Assembly: GCA_029938745.1 (NCBI GenBank)
Contig: JAOZUJ010000038.1
Coordinates: 1-9,846, forward strand
Source of the DNA: Candidatus Moraniibacteriota bacterium
Lineage (GTDB): Bacteria; Patescibacteriota; Minisyncoccia; Moranbacterales; GCA-2747515
DNA length: 9,846 nucleotides
Reading direction: 5' to 3'
Positions 1 to 5,970 of the stretch are shown here, in pieces; position 1 is the stretch's first letter, and each line of letters opens with the position of its first letter. Under the pieces are notes generated by a model. The model ran no database searches and was not told where the DNA came from. It was given only the letters and a program-made list of their open reading frames with translations. The position numbers were made by a program, and so were the translations under genes.

Positions 1-32
1 CGAAGGTGGACATGAGCCAGAATAATTGCCAT
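1..32 (-). CDS. Possible 5' end of a further gene, cut by the window edge
   Basis: An ATG on the minus strand at 32-30 opens a frame that stays open to the edge and reads MAIILAHVHL. It begins two bases after the TAG of the small membrane protein, a spacing typical of translational coupling. Only ten codons are visible, so no family can be named and the start may be a chance ATG; a second ATG at 13-11 in another frame cannot be excluded. Confidence 0.3.
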   Translation of the reverse strand, partial: MAIILAHVHL

Positions 33-34
33 AT

Positions 35-166
35 CTATGGCGAAAGACTATGCAATACTTTCAGATTTAACTCAAGCAAGTGACGAAAATCCCAATGAAA
101 ATACCATGCACAAATAGCAAACACAGCGCAAATAATTATTAATACATATGAACTACTCATCTTCAC
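35..166 (-). CDS. Small single-helix membrane protein, 43 codons
   Basis: I do not recognise the family. The frame starts at GTG (166-164), six bases after a perfect AGGAGG, and ends at TAG (37-35). An in-frame ATG two codons later (160-158) is the alternative start, with a longer 12-base spacing to the AGGAGG. The product opens with a short polar stretch (MKMSSSY), then a hydrophobic segment at about residues 7-23 containing two cysteines (C13, C19) and a tryptophan-rich exit (WYFHWDF), then a short amphipathic tail (residues 27-43). It is therefore predicted to be a one-pass membrane peptide. It has its own promoter candidate at 235-263. The ribosome-binding site is by far the strongest in the window, which argues that this short frame is really translated. 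Function unknown; comparison with relatives for a conserved frame would settle whether it is a gene. Confidence 0.6.
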   Translation of the reverse strand: MKMSSSYVLIIICAVFAICAWYFHWDFRHLLELNLKVLHSLSP

Positions 167-172
167 TGCTTT

Positions 173-178
173 CCTCCT
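173..178 (-). promoter_or_regulatory. Strong Shine-Dalgarno AGGAGG for the small membrane protein
   Basis: On the minus strand an AGAGGAGGAAAGCA stretch precedes GTG. The AGGAGG lies six bases before the GTG at 166-164 and twelve before the ATG at 160-158, so it favours GTG as the start. The other genes here have weak sites (AGGTG before the HD gene) or none visible. Confidence 0.65.
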
Positions 179-234
179 CTTGTATTACAAAAAATATTGA
201 TTATTACTTTTGAACTGTTATTCCTTTACATATC

Positions 235-263
235 ATTATATCATCACGCTCCCTCTGGGACAA
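235..263 (-). promoter_or_regulatory. Candidate extended -10 promoter for the small membrane protein
   Basis: Minus strand: TTGTCC (-35, 258-263), a 17-bp spacer, then TATAAT (-10, 235-240) preceded by TGA, which gives the extended TGNTATAAT form (235-243). It overlaps the last codons and stop of the upstream gene. A start near base 228 would leave a leader of about 60 bases before the AGGAGG. It is a sequence match only. Confidence 0.5.
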
Positions 264-864
264 TGCCTATGTATACTTTGATCTTTTGATCCCCAGAAAC
301 AGCATATGCAAGTGATCGCATACACCCGTCATCAAGAATTCCTGGTATAGACCTAAATCCTCCACTATATTTTGCATATGTTCTATTTGGCACTACTATT
401 GGTAATAAATATTTTTCCTTTTGTATAATTTTTTTTACTTTCATAATTTGAGGCACAGTATGCATTACGCGCTTTCTCCGCAACTTTGAATTTTCTTTTT
501 GTAATTCTTGCACTAATTTTTCAGCAGTATATTTCAATGACTGTCGCTGTGTCCATGATGCATGCAATCCACCTGTATTTTTCCACACTTTTACTTCGGA
601 CGTGTTTACCTCACCCACATACCAATCCAAATTATTATATACTTGCAGTCTTTTTTTAGATTCACTACCGATAATGCGATCAAGTGAACTCTCTTTCAAT
701 TTTAGAACATCCTTCCTGACCTGTGACAAGTGGTCAACAAGGTTTTTTTCACTAGGATCGTGTACCTTGATACCTTTTTTTCGCATTTTTTTTGATGTAA
801 AGCGTTGCGACAACACAAAACATCTTTTTGCCTCCAAAGTTGAAACTTTTTTAAGTAATTTCAT
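244..864 (-). CDS. Basic protein with a possible ParB/sulfiredoxin-like C-terminal domain
   Basis: A 206-residue soluble protein, ATG start, TGA stop, 13 bases downstream of rfbD and probably cotranscribed with it. I do not recognise the N-terminal 130 residues: they are rich in lysine and arginine and include DWYVGEV (80-86) and a charged helix around 110-132. The C-terminal part follows a pattern seen in ParB-like and sulfiredoxin-like domains: an amphipathic segment VPQIMKVKKIIQ (137-148), a strand LLPIVV (153-158), then ILDDGCMR (176-183) resembling the DG-x-x-R motif, a helix ending in a glycine (G191), and a final strand IKVYIG (195-200). The usual histidine of DGxHR is replaced by methionine (C181, M182, R183), so nucleotide binding or catalysis is uncertain. 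There is no signal peptide or membrane segment. The domain assignment is my inference from motif order; a profile-profile or structure search would test it. The gene itself is well supported by length and protein-like composition. Confidence 0.75.
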   Translation of the reverse strand: MKLLKKVSTLEAKRCFVLSQRFTSKKMRKKGIKVHDPSEKNLVDHLSQVRKDVLKLKESSLDRIIGSESKKRLQVYNNLDWYVGEVNTSEVKVWKNTGGLHASWTQRQSLKYTAEKLVQELQKENSKLRRKRVMHTVPQIMKVKKIIQKEKYLLPIVVPNRTYAKYSGGFRSIPGILDDGCMRSLAYAVSGDQKIKVYIGIVPEGA

Positions 865-877
865 AAATTATAATTTT

Positions 878-1828
878 CTATTTATCGTTTATGTATTCCT
901 CCAATGCCTCACTATAATGTCTAAGTGGTTCAATTTTTGTAACTTTAAGTACTGATGAATCTGGACGTGCAGCTGGTCGCGGAAATGTTTCTGGAGTAAC
1001 AGGCTCAATCTTTGTATCCAATCCTACAATTTTATATAATTCTACCACACCATCATACCACGTAACCGCGCCTTCATTTGCAACGTGATAAATTCCACTA
1101 TCCATATTTTTTTCTACAATTTCCTTACTTTTTTCGGCTAGATCTGGTGCATATGTAAATTTACTTGTTTCTCCGTCAACTGCCTGCACACTATCGTTCT
1201 TTTTCCCAAGCTCCAACATCACATCAAAAAAACTCTTCTTTCCTTCTGCACTCTCAGCTGGCAAACCAAACAATTTTGAAAGTCTTATTATATAATAATC
1301 GCCACCAACCCTTTCTACATTTTCTTCGCCCATGAGCTTACTGCGACCATATCGTGACACTGGATGAGCTTCATCATTTTCATGATATGCATAATAATCA
1401 AGAGTGTCATCTGCACCCATATACATACAACCATCACATCTCTGACCACAACAACTAGGATTTTTACTTGTCCCTTTATATACTGGTCGTTTTCCATCAA
1501 ATACATAATCCGTTGAATAATGCACAACAGTTGCACCAATATTTTTTGAAATACTAGCCAACTCACCAGGAAATATACCGTTGAGAACTTTTGCTTTTTG
1601 ATACTCCTCATCATCCTCTTCACATGCATCAACTGCATTATACGCAACAGCATTAAAAATAACATCTGGCATGATGTCCATAATTTTTTCAGATAATTCC
1701 ACCTTATCCCGCACATCTGCATCATCACGATCCCACGCAATAACTTCATATCCATCATCACTACCAAACACACGGACCAACTCTTGCCCAAGCATACCCT
1801 TTGACCCCAAAATTATCACTTTTTTCAT
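878..1828 (-). CDS. rfbD: dTDP-4-dehydrorhamnose reductase, variant with a cysteine-rich insertion
   Basis: RfbD/RmlD reduces dTDP-6-deoxy-L-lyxo-4-hexulose to dTDP-L-rhamnose with NAD(P)H in the cytoplasm, the last step of the pathway. The 316-residue product has the extended SDR marks in order: nucleotide loop GSKGMLG (8-14), NAVAYNAVDACE (59-70, equivalent to the family NAAAYTAVDKAE), STDYVFDG (105-112), catalytic Y160-x3-K164 in YGRSK, RLSKLFG (182-188) and RPAARPDSSVL (284-294) near the C-terminus. Between STDYVFDG and YGRSK the usual short linker is enlarged to about 45 residues (118-157 added) carrying C126, C127, C131 and C134 and an aromatic stretch LDYYAYHE. I chose the ATG at 1828 because MKKVIILGSKG is the standard SDR N-terminus; an upstream TTG-type extension to 1927 would translate the perfect palindrome. 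Stop is TAG. The leader contains that palindrome 16 bases before the start and no clear Shine-Dalgarno. Confidence 0.93.
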   Translation of the reverse strand: MKKVIILGSKGMLGQELVRVFGSDDGYEVIAWDRDDADVRDKVELSEKIMDIMPDVIFNAVAYNAVDACEEDDEEYQKAKVLNGIFPGELASISKNIGATVVHYSTDYVFDGKRPVYKGTSKNPSCCGQRCDGCMYMGADDTLDYYAYHENDEAHPVSRYGRSKLMGEENVERVGGDYYIIRLSKLFGLPAESAEGKKSFFDVMLELGKKNDSVQAVDGETSKFTYAPDLAEKSKEIVEKNMDSGIYHVANEGAVTWYDGVVELYKIVGLDTKIEPVTPETFPRPAARPDSSVLKVTKIEPLRHYSEALEEYINDK

Positions 1829-1843
1829 AATACAATGTTTAGT

Positions 1844-1873
1844 TGCTACCGTACCTTTAAAGGTACGGTAGCA
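1844..1873. repeat. Perfect 30-bp palindrome in the rfbD leader
   Basis: The arms TGCTACCGTACCTTT and AAAGGTACGGTAGCA meet at base 1858/1859 with no spacer. It lies 15 bases before the rfbD ATG. On the minus strand six A follow-on bases come before it and no U-run comes after, so it is not a terminator for rfbD-direction transcripts. On the plus strand GTTTTTT follows it, so it could stop antisense transcription. As RNA it would fold into a stem of about 13 pairs next to the translation start; as DNA it has the form of a repressor site. Confidence 0.8.
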
Positions 1874-1956
1874 GTTTTTTAAATTTATAGTATTTTTATT
1901 ATCATATTTAATATTATCAACCAACAACTATATAAAGTCTTGTCTGTTTCATAAAA

Positions 1957-2634
1957 TTATTTCACACCAATGACCTCATCCCAAAATCTTTCGAAGAATT
2001 TTACCATGAACTCATGTCGCCCTTGTGCGTATTTTTTTCCTGTTTTTGTTTGCATTCTATCTTTTACATGTTTCAATTTTTTTTCATACTCCAGCACTGC
2101 TGTATCTTCCTGGGTAAAATCATAATTTTTACCACTTTCAATTTGTGCTTTTTCATTTCCTGTATACATTGCCGTTTCAAAATGACCCACAAATACAAAA
2201 TCTCGTGCAATTCCGACAGCTCCAATACTATCTAGCTTATCAGCATCAAATAAAACCTTTGCTTCCAAGGTTTCTGGAATTTCTTCATTTCTAAACCGAT
2301 GTGAAGAAATGCAATGCAAAATATTATTAACACTTTTTTCATCAATATCAAAATCACACAATATTTTTTTTGCCTCTTTTGCGCCTTCTATAGAATGACA
2401 AAATTTAACACCATCTTCTTTTTTACCCTTACACGCAAATTCTGCCTTGCGTCCGATGTCATGTAATAGTGAAGCAATTTCAATGACCTGCAAATTTGCT
2501 TTTTCTTTTTCTCCAATTGAAAGTGCAAGACTTCTCACTCTTTCAATATGACTCCAATCATGACACACACTTGCACCGTCAAAATATTCCTTTGCTTTTC
2601 GCTCTATTTCATCAATTTGTTTTTTGCTTACCAT
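1957..2634 (-). CDS. HD-domain phosphohydrolase
   Basis: A 225-residue soluble protein of the HD superfamily, metal-dependent phosphohydrolases; the layout resembles small stand-alone members such as YedJ/YpgQ, some of which hydrolyse nucleotides. Metal ligands visible in order: H29 in HDWSHIERV (25-33), the HD pair H58-D59 in LLHDIG (56-61), H80, H112 in SSHRF (110-114) and D132 in FDADKLDSIG (129-138). All are intact, so activity is expected; the substrate cannot be told from sequence. The start is the ATG at 2634, which has AGGTG seven bases before it; an upstream TTG at 2649 would add MSGVF and overlap that site. The gap upstream carries a palindrome with a third half-site (2685-2719), and 128 bases separate its stop from rfbD. 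It has no known role in rhamnose synthesis. Confidence 0.88.
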   Translation of the reverse strand: MVSKKQIDEIERKAKEYFDGASVCHDWSHIERVRSLALSIGEKEKANLQVIEIASLLHDIGRKAEFACKGKKEDGVKFCHSIEGAKEAKKILCDFDIDEKSVNNILHCISSHRFRNEEIPETLEAKVLFDADKLDSIGAVGIARDFVFVGHFETAMYTGNEKAQIESGKNYDFTQEDTAVLEYEKKLKHVKDRMQTKTGKKYAQGRHEFMVKFFERFWDEVIGVK

Positions 2635-2684
2635 AAAGACACCTGACAATATTTATTCTTTAATCACTTCGCCTGCTATACGTC

Positions 2685-2719
2685 TTGAACATACCATGGT
2701 ATGTTCAATGGTATGTTCA
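2685..2719. repeat. Perfect 24-bp palindrome plus a tandem third half-site
   Basis: TTGAACATACCA and TGGTATGTTCAA form an uninterrupted palindrome at 2685-2708, centred on CCATGG. The 12-mer ATGGTATGTTCA then occurs twice in direct tandem (2696-2707 and 2708-2719), giving three half-sites in 35 bases. It sits 51 bases upstream of the HD gene start and 15 bases after the stop of the cysteine-rich gene. No U-run follows, so termination is unlikely. The half-site arrangement is that of an operator for a dimeric or cooperative repressor; that is inference. I found no convincing promoter pair around it. Confidence 0.8.
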
Positions 2720-2734
2720 TACTACAATCTCTCA

Positions 2735-3283
2735 TTATTTTACCTCAATCTCACATATGCCACTTTTACACACTGGTTTGCCTTGCCCACAATCAAGTAC
2801 TGTCTCGCACGACATTGTACACATCACAGCACTACAATCTGGTGCAAATTCTTTATTGATAACATCTGTTGCATGACAACAGGTTGCAGGTACACAATCA
2901 GCATCCACTTCACATGCTTTGTGATCATTGTCATTATCCATTATGTCTTCCGATGGCATTATCACATCAGCTAATGGCACACACCACTTATATGAACCGG
3001 GACACCTCAATTCATCAATTGCTAGATTCTCACATTCTTTTTCTGTTGCAAGCTTTGCATCAAAACCAATCATATCATACACAGATGAAAGGCAGCACTT
3101 GTATTCAGAATCATCTTTTGCATCGCATTGCTGTGCTAATTCTCTATAATATGGATCTTCAATTCCTGCAATTGCATCATCAATCGCACGATCTTTTTGC
3201 ATATTCCCAAAGAAATATAATCCTCCAATAATCGTGATCAAAGGAATCGTTGTAACCGCTATAATTATTACTATTTTTTGCAT
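2735..3283 (-). CDS. Membrane-anchored, cysteine-rich extracytoplasmic protein
   Basis: A 182-residue protein with one N-terminal hydrophobic segment (residues 3-25, after MQK) that should act as an uncleaved anchor or signal, leaving the rest outside the cell membrane. That part holds all 16 cysteines: C53, C63, C64, C84, C94, C101, then a dense block C124, C130, C135, C136, C150, C155, C159, C165, C172, C177. The block reads CEVDADCVPATCCHATD then, later, CTMSC and DCGQG, a spacing I associate with disulfide-rich modules in uncultured bacteria and archaea, without a name I can give. The even number and outward location suggest disulfides. A linker DNDND (116-120) precedes the block. The start ATG at 3283 gives the hydrophobic N-terminus directly. 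It lies 17 bases after the rhodanese lipoprotein, so the two are probably cotranscribed and may work on the same thiol chemistry. Function unknown. Confidence 0.82.
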   Translation of the reverse strand: MQKIVIIIAVTTIPLITIIGGLYFFGNMQKDRAIDDAIAGIEDPYYRELAQQCDAKDDSEYKCCLSSVYDMIGFDAKLATEKECENLAIDELRCPGSYKWCVPLADVIMPSEDIMDNDNDHKACEVDADCVPATCCHATDVINKEFAPDCSAVMCTMSCETVLDCGQGKPVCKSGICEIEVK

Positions 3284-3300
3284 AATATATTTTATATTTA

Positions 3301-3789
3301 TTACATATTAACTTTTGTTGTTGGAAATTTATTTTCTTTCCATGTGTTTATACCACCACTAAGGTCATACACCTCATTAAATCCAAATGCCTTCATTCTA
3401 TTTAGTCCCATTTTTGTACGACTGCCACTTCTGCAATAAATGAGATATTTCTTATTTTTATCCAACTTCTTTATCTCATCACTGAAATCATCTGCGTAAA
3501 TATCAATATTTTGTTGTTTTGTATCAATGTGCTCCTCTTGATGTTCCTCAGGTGTGCGAATATCAATTACAACATATTCACCGCTACCTATTTTTTGTTT
3601 AAATTTCAAAGGTTCAATAGACTCTGAAATAATTTTACTATCACATGTGTCTGCTTTACATTCATTTACAATTTTAATTGTAGAAATATCTTGCACAATT
3701 TCTGATGTATTTTCATTTTGTGTTGCACAACCATACAACACAAAAATAGCAACACTCAACAATACTACCATTTTTTTATTTATTTCCAT
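3301..3789 (-). CDS. Rhodanese-domain protein, predicted lipoprotein
   Basis: A single rhodanese (thiosulfate:cyanide sulfurtransferase-like) domain, 162 residues. Rhodanese motifs: VIDIRTPEEH (74-83) and the active-site loop CRSGSRT (119-125) with catalytic C119, followed by the C-terminal DLSGGINTWK (142-151). The domain should carry persulfide sulfur on C119 or act as a thiol relay. The N-terminus MEINKK plus a hydrophobic run ending VLYGC (18-21... up to C21) looks like a lipoprotein signal, although tyrosine at -2 of the lipobox is unusual; so the domain is placed outside the membrane. Two extra cysteines (C44, C49) lie in the linker. The ATG at 3789 overlaps the end of rfbB by 14 bases; an ATG at 3771 (MVVLLSV) just after the rfbB stop would also work, and the frame open further upstream lies entirely inside rfbB. 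Coupled to rfbB by position, not by pathway; paired downstream with the cysteine-rich protein. Confidence 0.87.
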   Translation of the reverse strand: MEINKKMVVLLSVAIFVLYGCATQNENTSEIVQDISTIKIVNECKADTCDSKIISESIEPLKFKQKIGSGEYVVIDIRTPEEHQEEHIDTKQQNIDIYADDFSDEIKKLDKNKKYLIYCRSGSRTKMGLNRMKAFGFNEVYDLSGGINTWKENKFPTTKVNM

Positions 3790-4783
3790 ACTGTTTATTA
3801 TAATATTCCTGATATTCCCCACTTTTAATATTTCGCCACCACTTTTCATTATTTTTATACCATTCAATTGTTTCTGTGATACCTTCTTCAAATGTTACAT
3901 CAGGCTCCCAGCTAAGCTCGTTTTTAATTTTATCAAAATTAATTGCATACCTTTTATCGTGTCCTTTCCTATCTTCTACGTGCTCGATCATTTCTTCACC
4001 CTTACCCATTGCGTTAAGTATGATATTTGTAATTTCCATATTTGTTTTTTCTGCATCGCCACCAATACAATATGTTTCACCAATTGTTCCTTCTCGTACA
4101 ATTTTATCAATTGCCTTACAATGATCACTAACATGTAACCAATCACGAATATTTTCTCCTGTACCGTATACTGGAATTTTTACATCATCAATTAAATTTA
4201 ACACAAAAAGTGGGACCAGCTTTTCTGGAAATTGATACGGACCATAGTTGTTAGAACAATTTGAAATTGTCACAGGTAATCTATGTGTATGAAAGTATGC
4301 ACGCACAAGGTGATCAGACGATGCTTTTGATGCACTATACGGACTATGTGGATCATATGGCGTTGTTTCATTAAATGGTGGAGCATCCTTATCCAAAGAA
4401 CCATATACTTCATCAGTCGAGATGTGATGAAATCGCACATTGCCATTGTTCTTTGCTGCCTCAAGAAGAATAAGCGTACCATTTACATTTGTTCGCACAA
4501 ATGCAGCACTGTCCAAAATCGAGCGATCCACATGGCTTTCTGCCGCAAAATGCACAACTGTATCAACATCTTTCATAAGCTCATTCACCAAGACACCATC
4601 CATGATGTCACCATGCACAAATTTATAATTAGGATTATCTTCTATATCTTTTAAGTTCTCCAAATTTCCTGCGTACGTGAGTGCATCTAAATTAATGATC
4701 GTGTCTTTTGGATATTGTTCTAAAATATAATGAATATAATTTGATCCAATAAATCCTGCGCCTCCAGTAATCAATATTCTCAT
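3776..4783 (-). CDS. rfbB: dTDP-glucose 4,6-dehydratase
   Basis: RfbB/RmlB converts dTDP-glucose to dTDP-4-keto-6-deoxyglucose using tightly bound NAD+, the second step of dTDP-L-rhamnose synthesis, in the cytoplasm. The 335-residue length is normal. Motifs: NAD loop GGAGFIGSN (7-15), LDALTYAGN (32-40), HFAAESHVDRS (78-88), the catalytic STDEVYG (122-128, T123-D124-E125), Y149-x3-K153, the substrate loop NCSNNYGPYQFPEKLVP (175-191), RDWLHVSDH (213-221) and DRKGHDKRYA (271-280). All catalytic residues are intact. It has its own promoter candidate at 4816-4844 with an inverted repeat covering the -10 and start region, so it is probably expressed as the head of a transcript including the rhodanese and cysteine-rich genes. 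There is no visible Shine-Dalgarno before the ATG at 4783. Confidence 0.97.
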   Translation of the reverse strand: MRILITGGAGFIGSNYIHYILEQYPKDTIINLDALTYAGNLENLKDIEDNPNYKFVHGDIMDGVLVNELMKDVDTVVHFAAESHVDRSILDSAAFVRTNVNGTLILLEAAKNNGNVRFHHISTDEVYGSLDKDAPPFNETTPYDPHSPYSASKASSDHLVRAYFHTHRLPVTISNCSNNYGPYQFPEKLVPLFVLNLIDDVKIPVYGTGENIRDWLHVSDHCKAIDKIVREGTIGETYCIGGDAEKTNMEITNIILNAMGKGEEMIEHVEDRKGHDKRYAINFDKIKNELSWEPDVTFEEGITETIEWYKNNEKWWRNIKSGEYQEYYNKQYGNK

Positions 4784-4787
4784 AAAT

Positions 4788-4820
4788 AAAATGTTAGTAA
4801 TAATACTTTACTAACATTTT
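4788..4820. repeat. 13-bp inverted repeat over the rfbB promoter start region
   Basis: Arms AAAATGTTAGTAA (4788-4800) and TTACTAACATTTT (4808-4820) are exact inverse complements with a 7-base loop, TAATACT. The right arm covers five of the six bases of the -10 box at 4816-4821 and the repeat ends five bases from the rfbB ATG. That placement is classic for a repressor site; in RNA it would form a leader hairpin. It lacks a G+C-rich stem, so it is a poor terminator for the upstream mscS-type gene. Confidence 0.75.
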
Positions 4821-4844
4821 ACTATAAGTTTATTTTTTTGTCAT
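4816..4844 (-). promoter_or_regulatory. Candidate sigma70 promoter for rfbB
   Basis: Minus strand ATGACA (-35, 4839-4844), 17-bp spacer, TAAAAT (-10, 4816-4821); each box matches the consensus at five of six positions. A start near 4809 would give a leader of about 25 bases that lies inside the inverted repeat. The match is good, but the region is AT-rich, so chance similarity is possible. Confidence 0.5.
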
Positions 4845-4847
4845 TTA

Positions 4848-5903
4848 TTAATTTTTTTGTGGCAGTTCTTTGATGTACAAATCCTGCTTCGCAAATGGGA
4901 TTTCTATACCCTCTTTTTCAAATGTTTTATAAATCGCTCTGTTGAGCTCATGCGTTGTGATACCCTTTTTTACAGATGATTCCACTCTCACCAATAATTC
5001 ATAATCAAGACTTGAAGCACCAAACATTCTAAAACGCACTCGTGGCTCTGGTTTTTGTAACGCATTCTCATTTTTATCTGCAATATCGAGTACAAGTCTT
5101 TCTACTTTATCGATATCACTTCCATATGCAACGCCAAATGGAATTTTCACACGATATTCTTTACCCGTATCGCCACCCGATTCATTTGTCAGTGTTGCAT
5201 TGCCTATTACAGCATTTGGCACCGTTACTTCCATATCATCTGTATTTTTCATCCGTGTTGTTCGTATGCCTATACTTGTAACTTTTCCACGCTCACCACT
5301 ATCAAGTACAATCCAATCCCCTATTTTATACGGTGCATCCGTCAGTATAAAAACTCCAGAAATCAAGTTTGCCAAAGTATCCTTAGCAGCAAATCCAATC
5401 GCAATACCAGCAACTCCAGCTGACGCAAGCCACGCTGTCATATTAATTCCCCATACACCAAACATGATGTAAACAGATATTGCCCAAATAACGACAAAAG
5501 ATAAATTGAGAAAAAGTGGCAGAGTTTGAATTGTAACAAATTTAAATCTATGTGTCCGCGCAAAAGAATACAGAAGAATTTTAATCAATCGAACCAAAAA
5601 CACAGACCATAAAATAATAAGGATCGTTTGAAAAAATGGTAATGTAAAATTTTTGATCACATCGCCAAAAAATAAAATCCGCATCGCCATATAAATTCCC
5701 GTAAGAACAATTGTATAAAATACCGGACCTTTGAGAGAATCTATAACTTTATCATCCATATCCGTCGCAGTTCTTTTAGCAATTCTCTTGCCAATAAAAG
5801 CAAGTATAAACGTCACAACTTGTGCAATAATTATTGTACTCAAAATAATGATCACAAGCTGTAAAAACGTATCATAATTAAAATGTTGCAAATATTTTTC
5901 CAT
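4848..5903 (-). CDS. Small-conductance mechanosensitive channel, MscS family
   Basis: A 351-residue inner-membrane channel that opens on membrane tension to release solutes during osmotic downshock. Hydrophobic segments lie at about 13-37, 61-80, 88-112 and 128-151, then the pore helix with the family's alanine/glycine pattern WLASAGVAGIAIGFAAKDTL (158-177) and LISGVFI (180-186). The beta domain follows: DAPYKIGDWI (189-198) and GKVTSIGIRTTRM (206-218), VTVPNAVIGN (226-235), and the alpha/beta C-terminal domain to residue 345. It is slightly longer than E. coli MscS, with extra N-terminal helices as in many bacterial relatives. The ATG at 5903 is used; a TTG two codons upstream is possible. 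It lies between the Nudix gene and rfbB and shows no biochemical link to rhamnose. A hairpin (5918-5939) lies 15 bases before its start. Confidence 0.93.
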   Translation of the reverse strand: MEKYLQHFNYDTFLQLVIIILSTIIIAQVVTFILAFIGKRIAKRTATDMDDKVIDSLKGPVFYTIVLTGIYMAMRILFFGDVIKNFTLPFFQTILIILWSVFLVRLIKILLYSFARTHRFKFVTIQTLPLFLNLSFVVIWAISVYIMFGVWGINMTAWLASAGVAGIAIGFAAKDTLANLISGVFILTDAPYKIGDWIVLDSGERGKVTSIGIRTTRMKNTDDMEVTVPNAVIGNATLTNESGGDTGKEYRVKIPFGVAYGSDIDKVERLVLDIADKNENALQKPEPRVRFRMFGASSLDYELLVRVESSVKKGITTHELNRAIYKTFEKEGIEIPFAKQDLYIKELPQKN

Positions 5904-5917
5904 AATCAAAAATTTAA

Positions 5918-5939
5918 TAATACATCAAAGAATGTATTA
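5918..5939. repeat. 8-bp inverted repeat upstream of the MscS-type gene
   Basis: TAATACAT (5918-5925) and ATGTATTA (5932-5939) flank CAAAGA. The sequence is wholly AT-rich and short enough to be chance, but its position, abutting a possible -10 (CTATTA on the plus strand, 5940-5945) and just before the gene start, matches the layout seen before rfbB. Confidence 0.45.
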
Positions 5940-5967
5940 CTATTACACAAAATCACAAACTTGTCCA
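5940..5967 (-). promoter_or_regulatory. Weak promoter candidate for the MscS-type gene
   Basis: Minus strand TGGACA (-35, 5962-5967), 16-bp spacer, TAATAG (-10, 5940-5945). The -35 is one base off consensus; the -10 is poorer. It would allow mscS-type expression apart from rfbC and the Nudix gene. Low certainty. Confidence 0.3.
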
Positions 5968-5970
5968 GAC

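Noticed and set aside
1315..1791. 158-codon open frame on the minus strand within rfbD
   Set aside because: Off-frame reading of a confident gene; methionine- and leucine-rich, with no domain.
1829..1927. Longer N-terminus for RfbD from base 1927
   Set aside because: The 33 extra residues have no family support, begin well before the SDR nucleotide loop and would encode the perfect palindrome; the ATG at 1828 gives the standard N-terminus.
3790..3891. Longer N-terminus for the rhodanese protein from base 3891
   Set aside because: It would lie wholly inside rfbB and put 34 polar residues before the signal-like hydrophobic segment.
3554..4138. 194-codon plus-strand open frame across rhodanese and rfbB
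   Set aside because: Antisense to two confident genes, phenylalanine/isoleucine/cysteine-rich, without ribosome site or motif.
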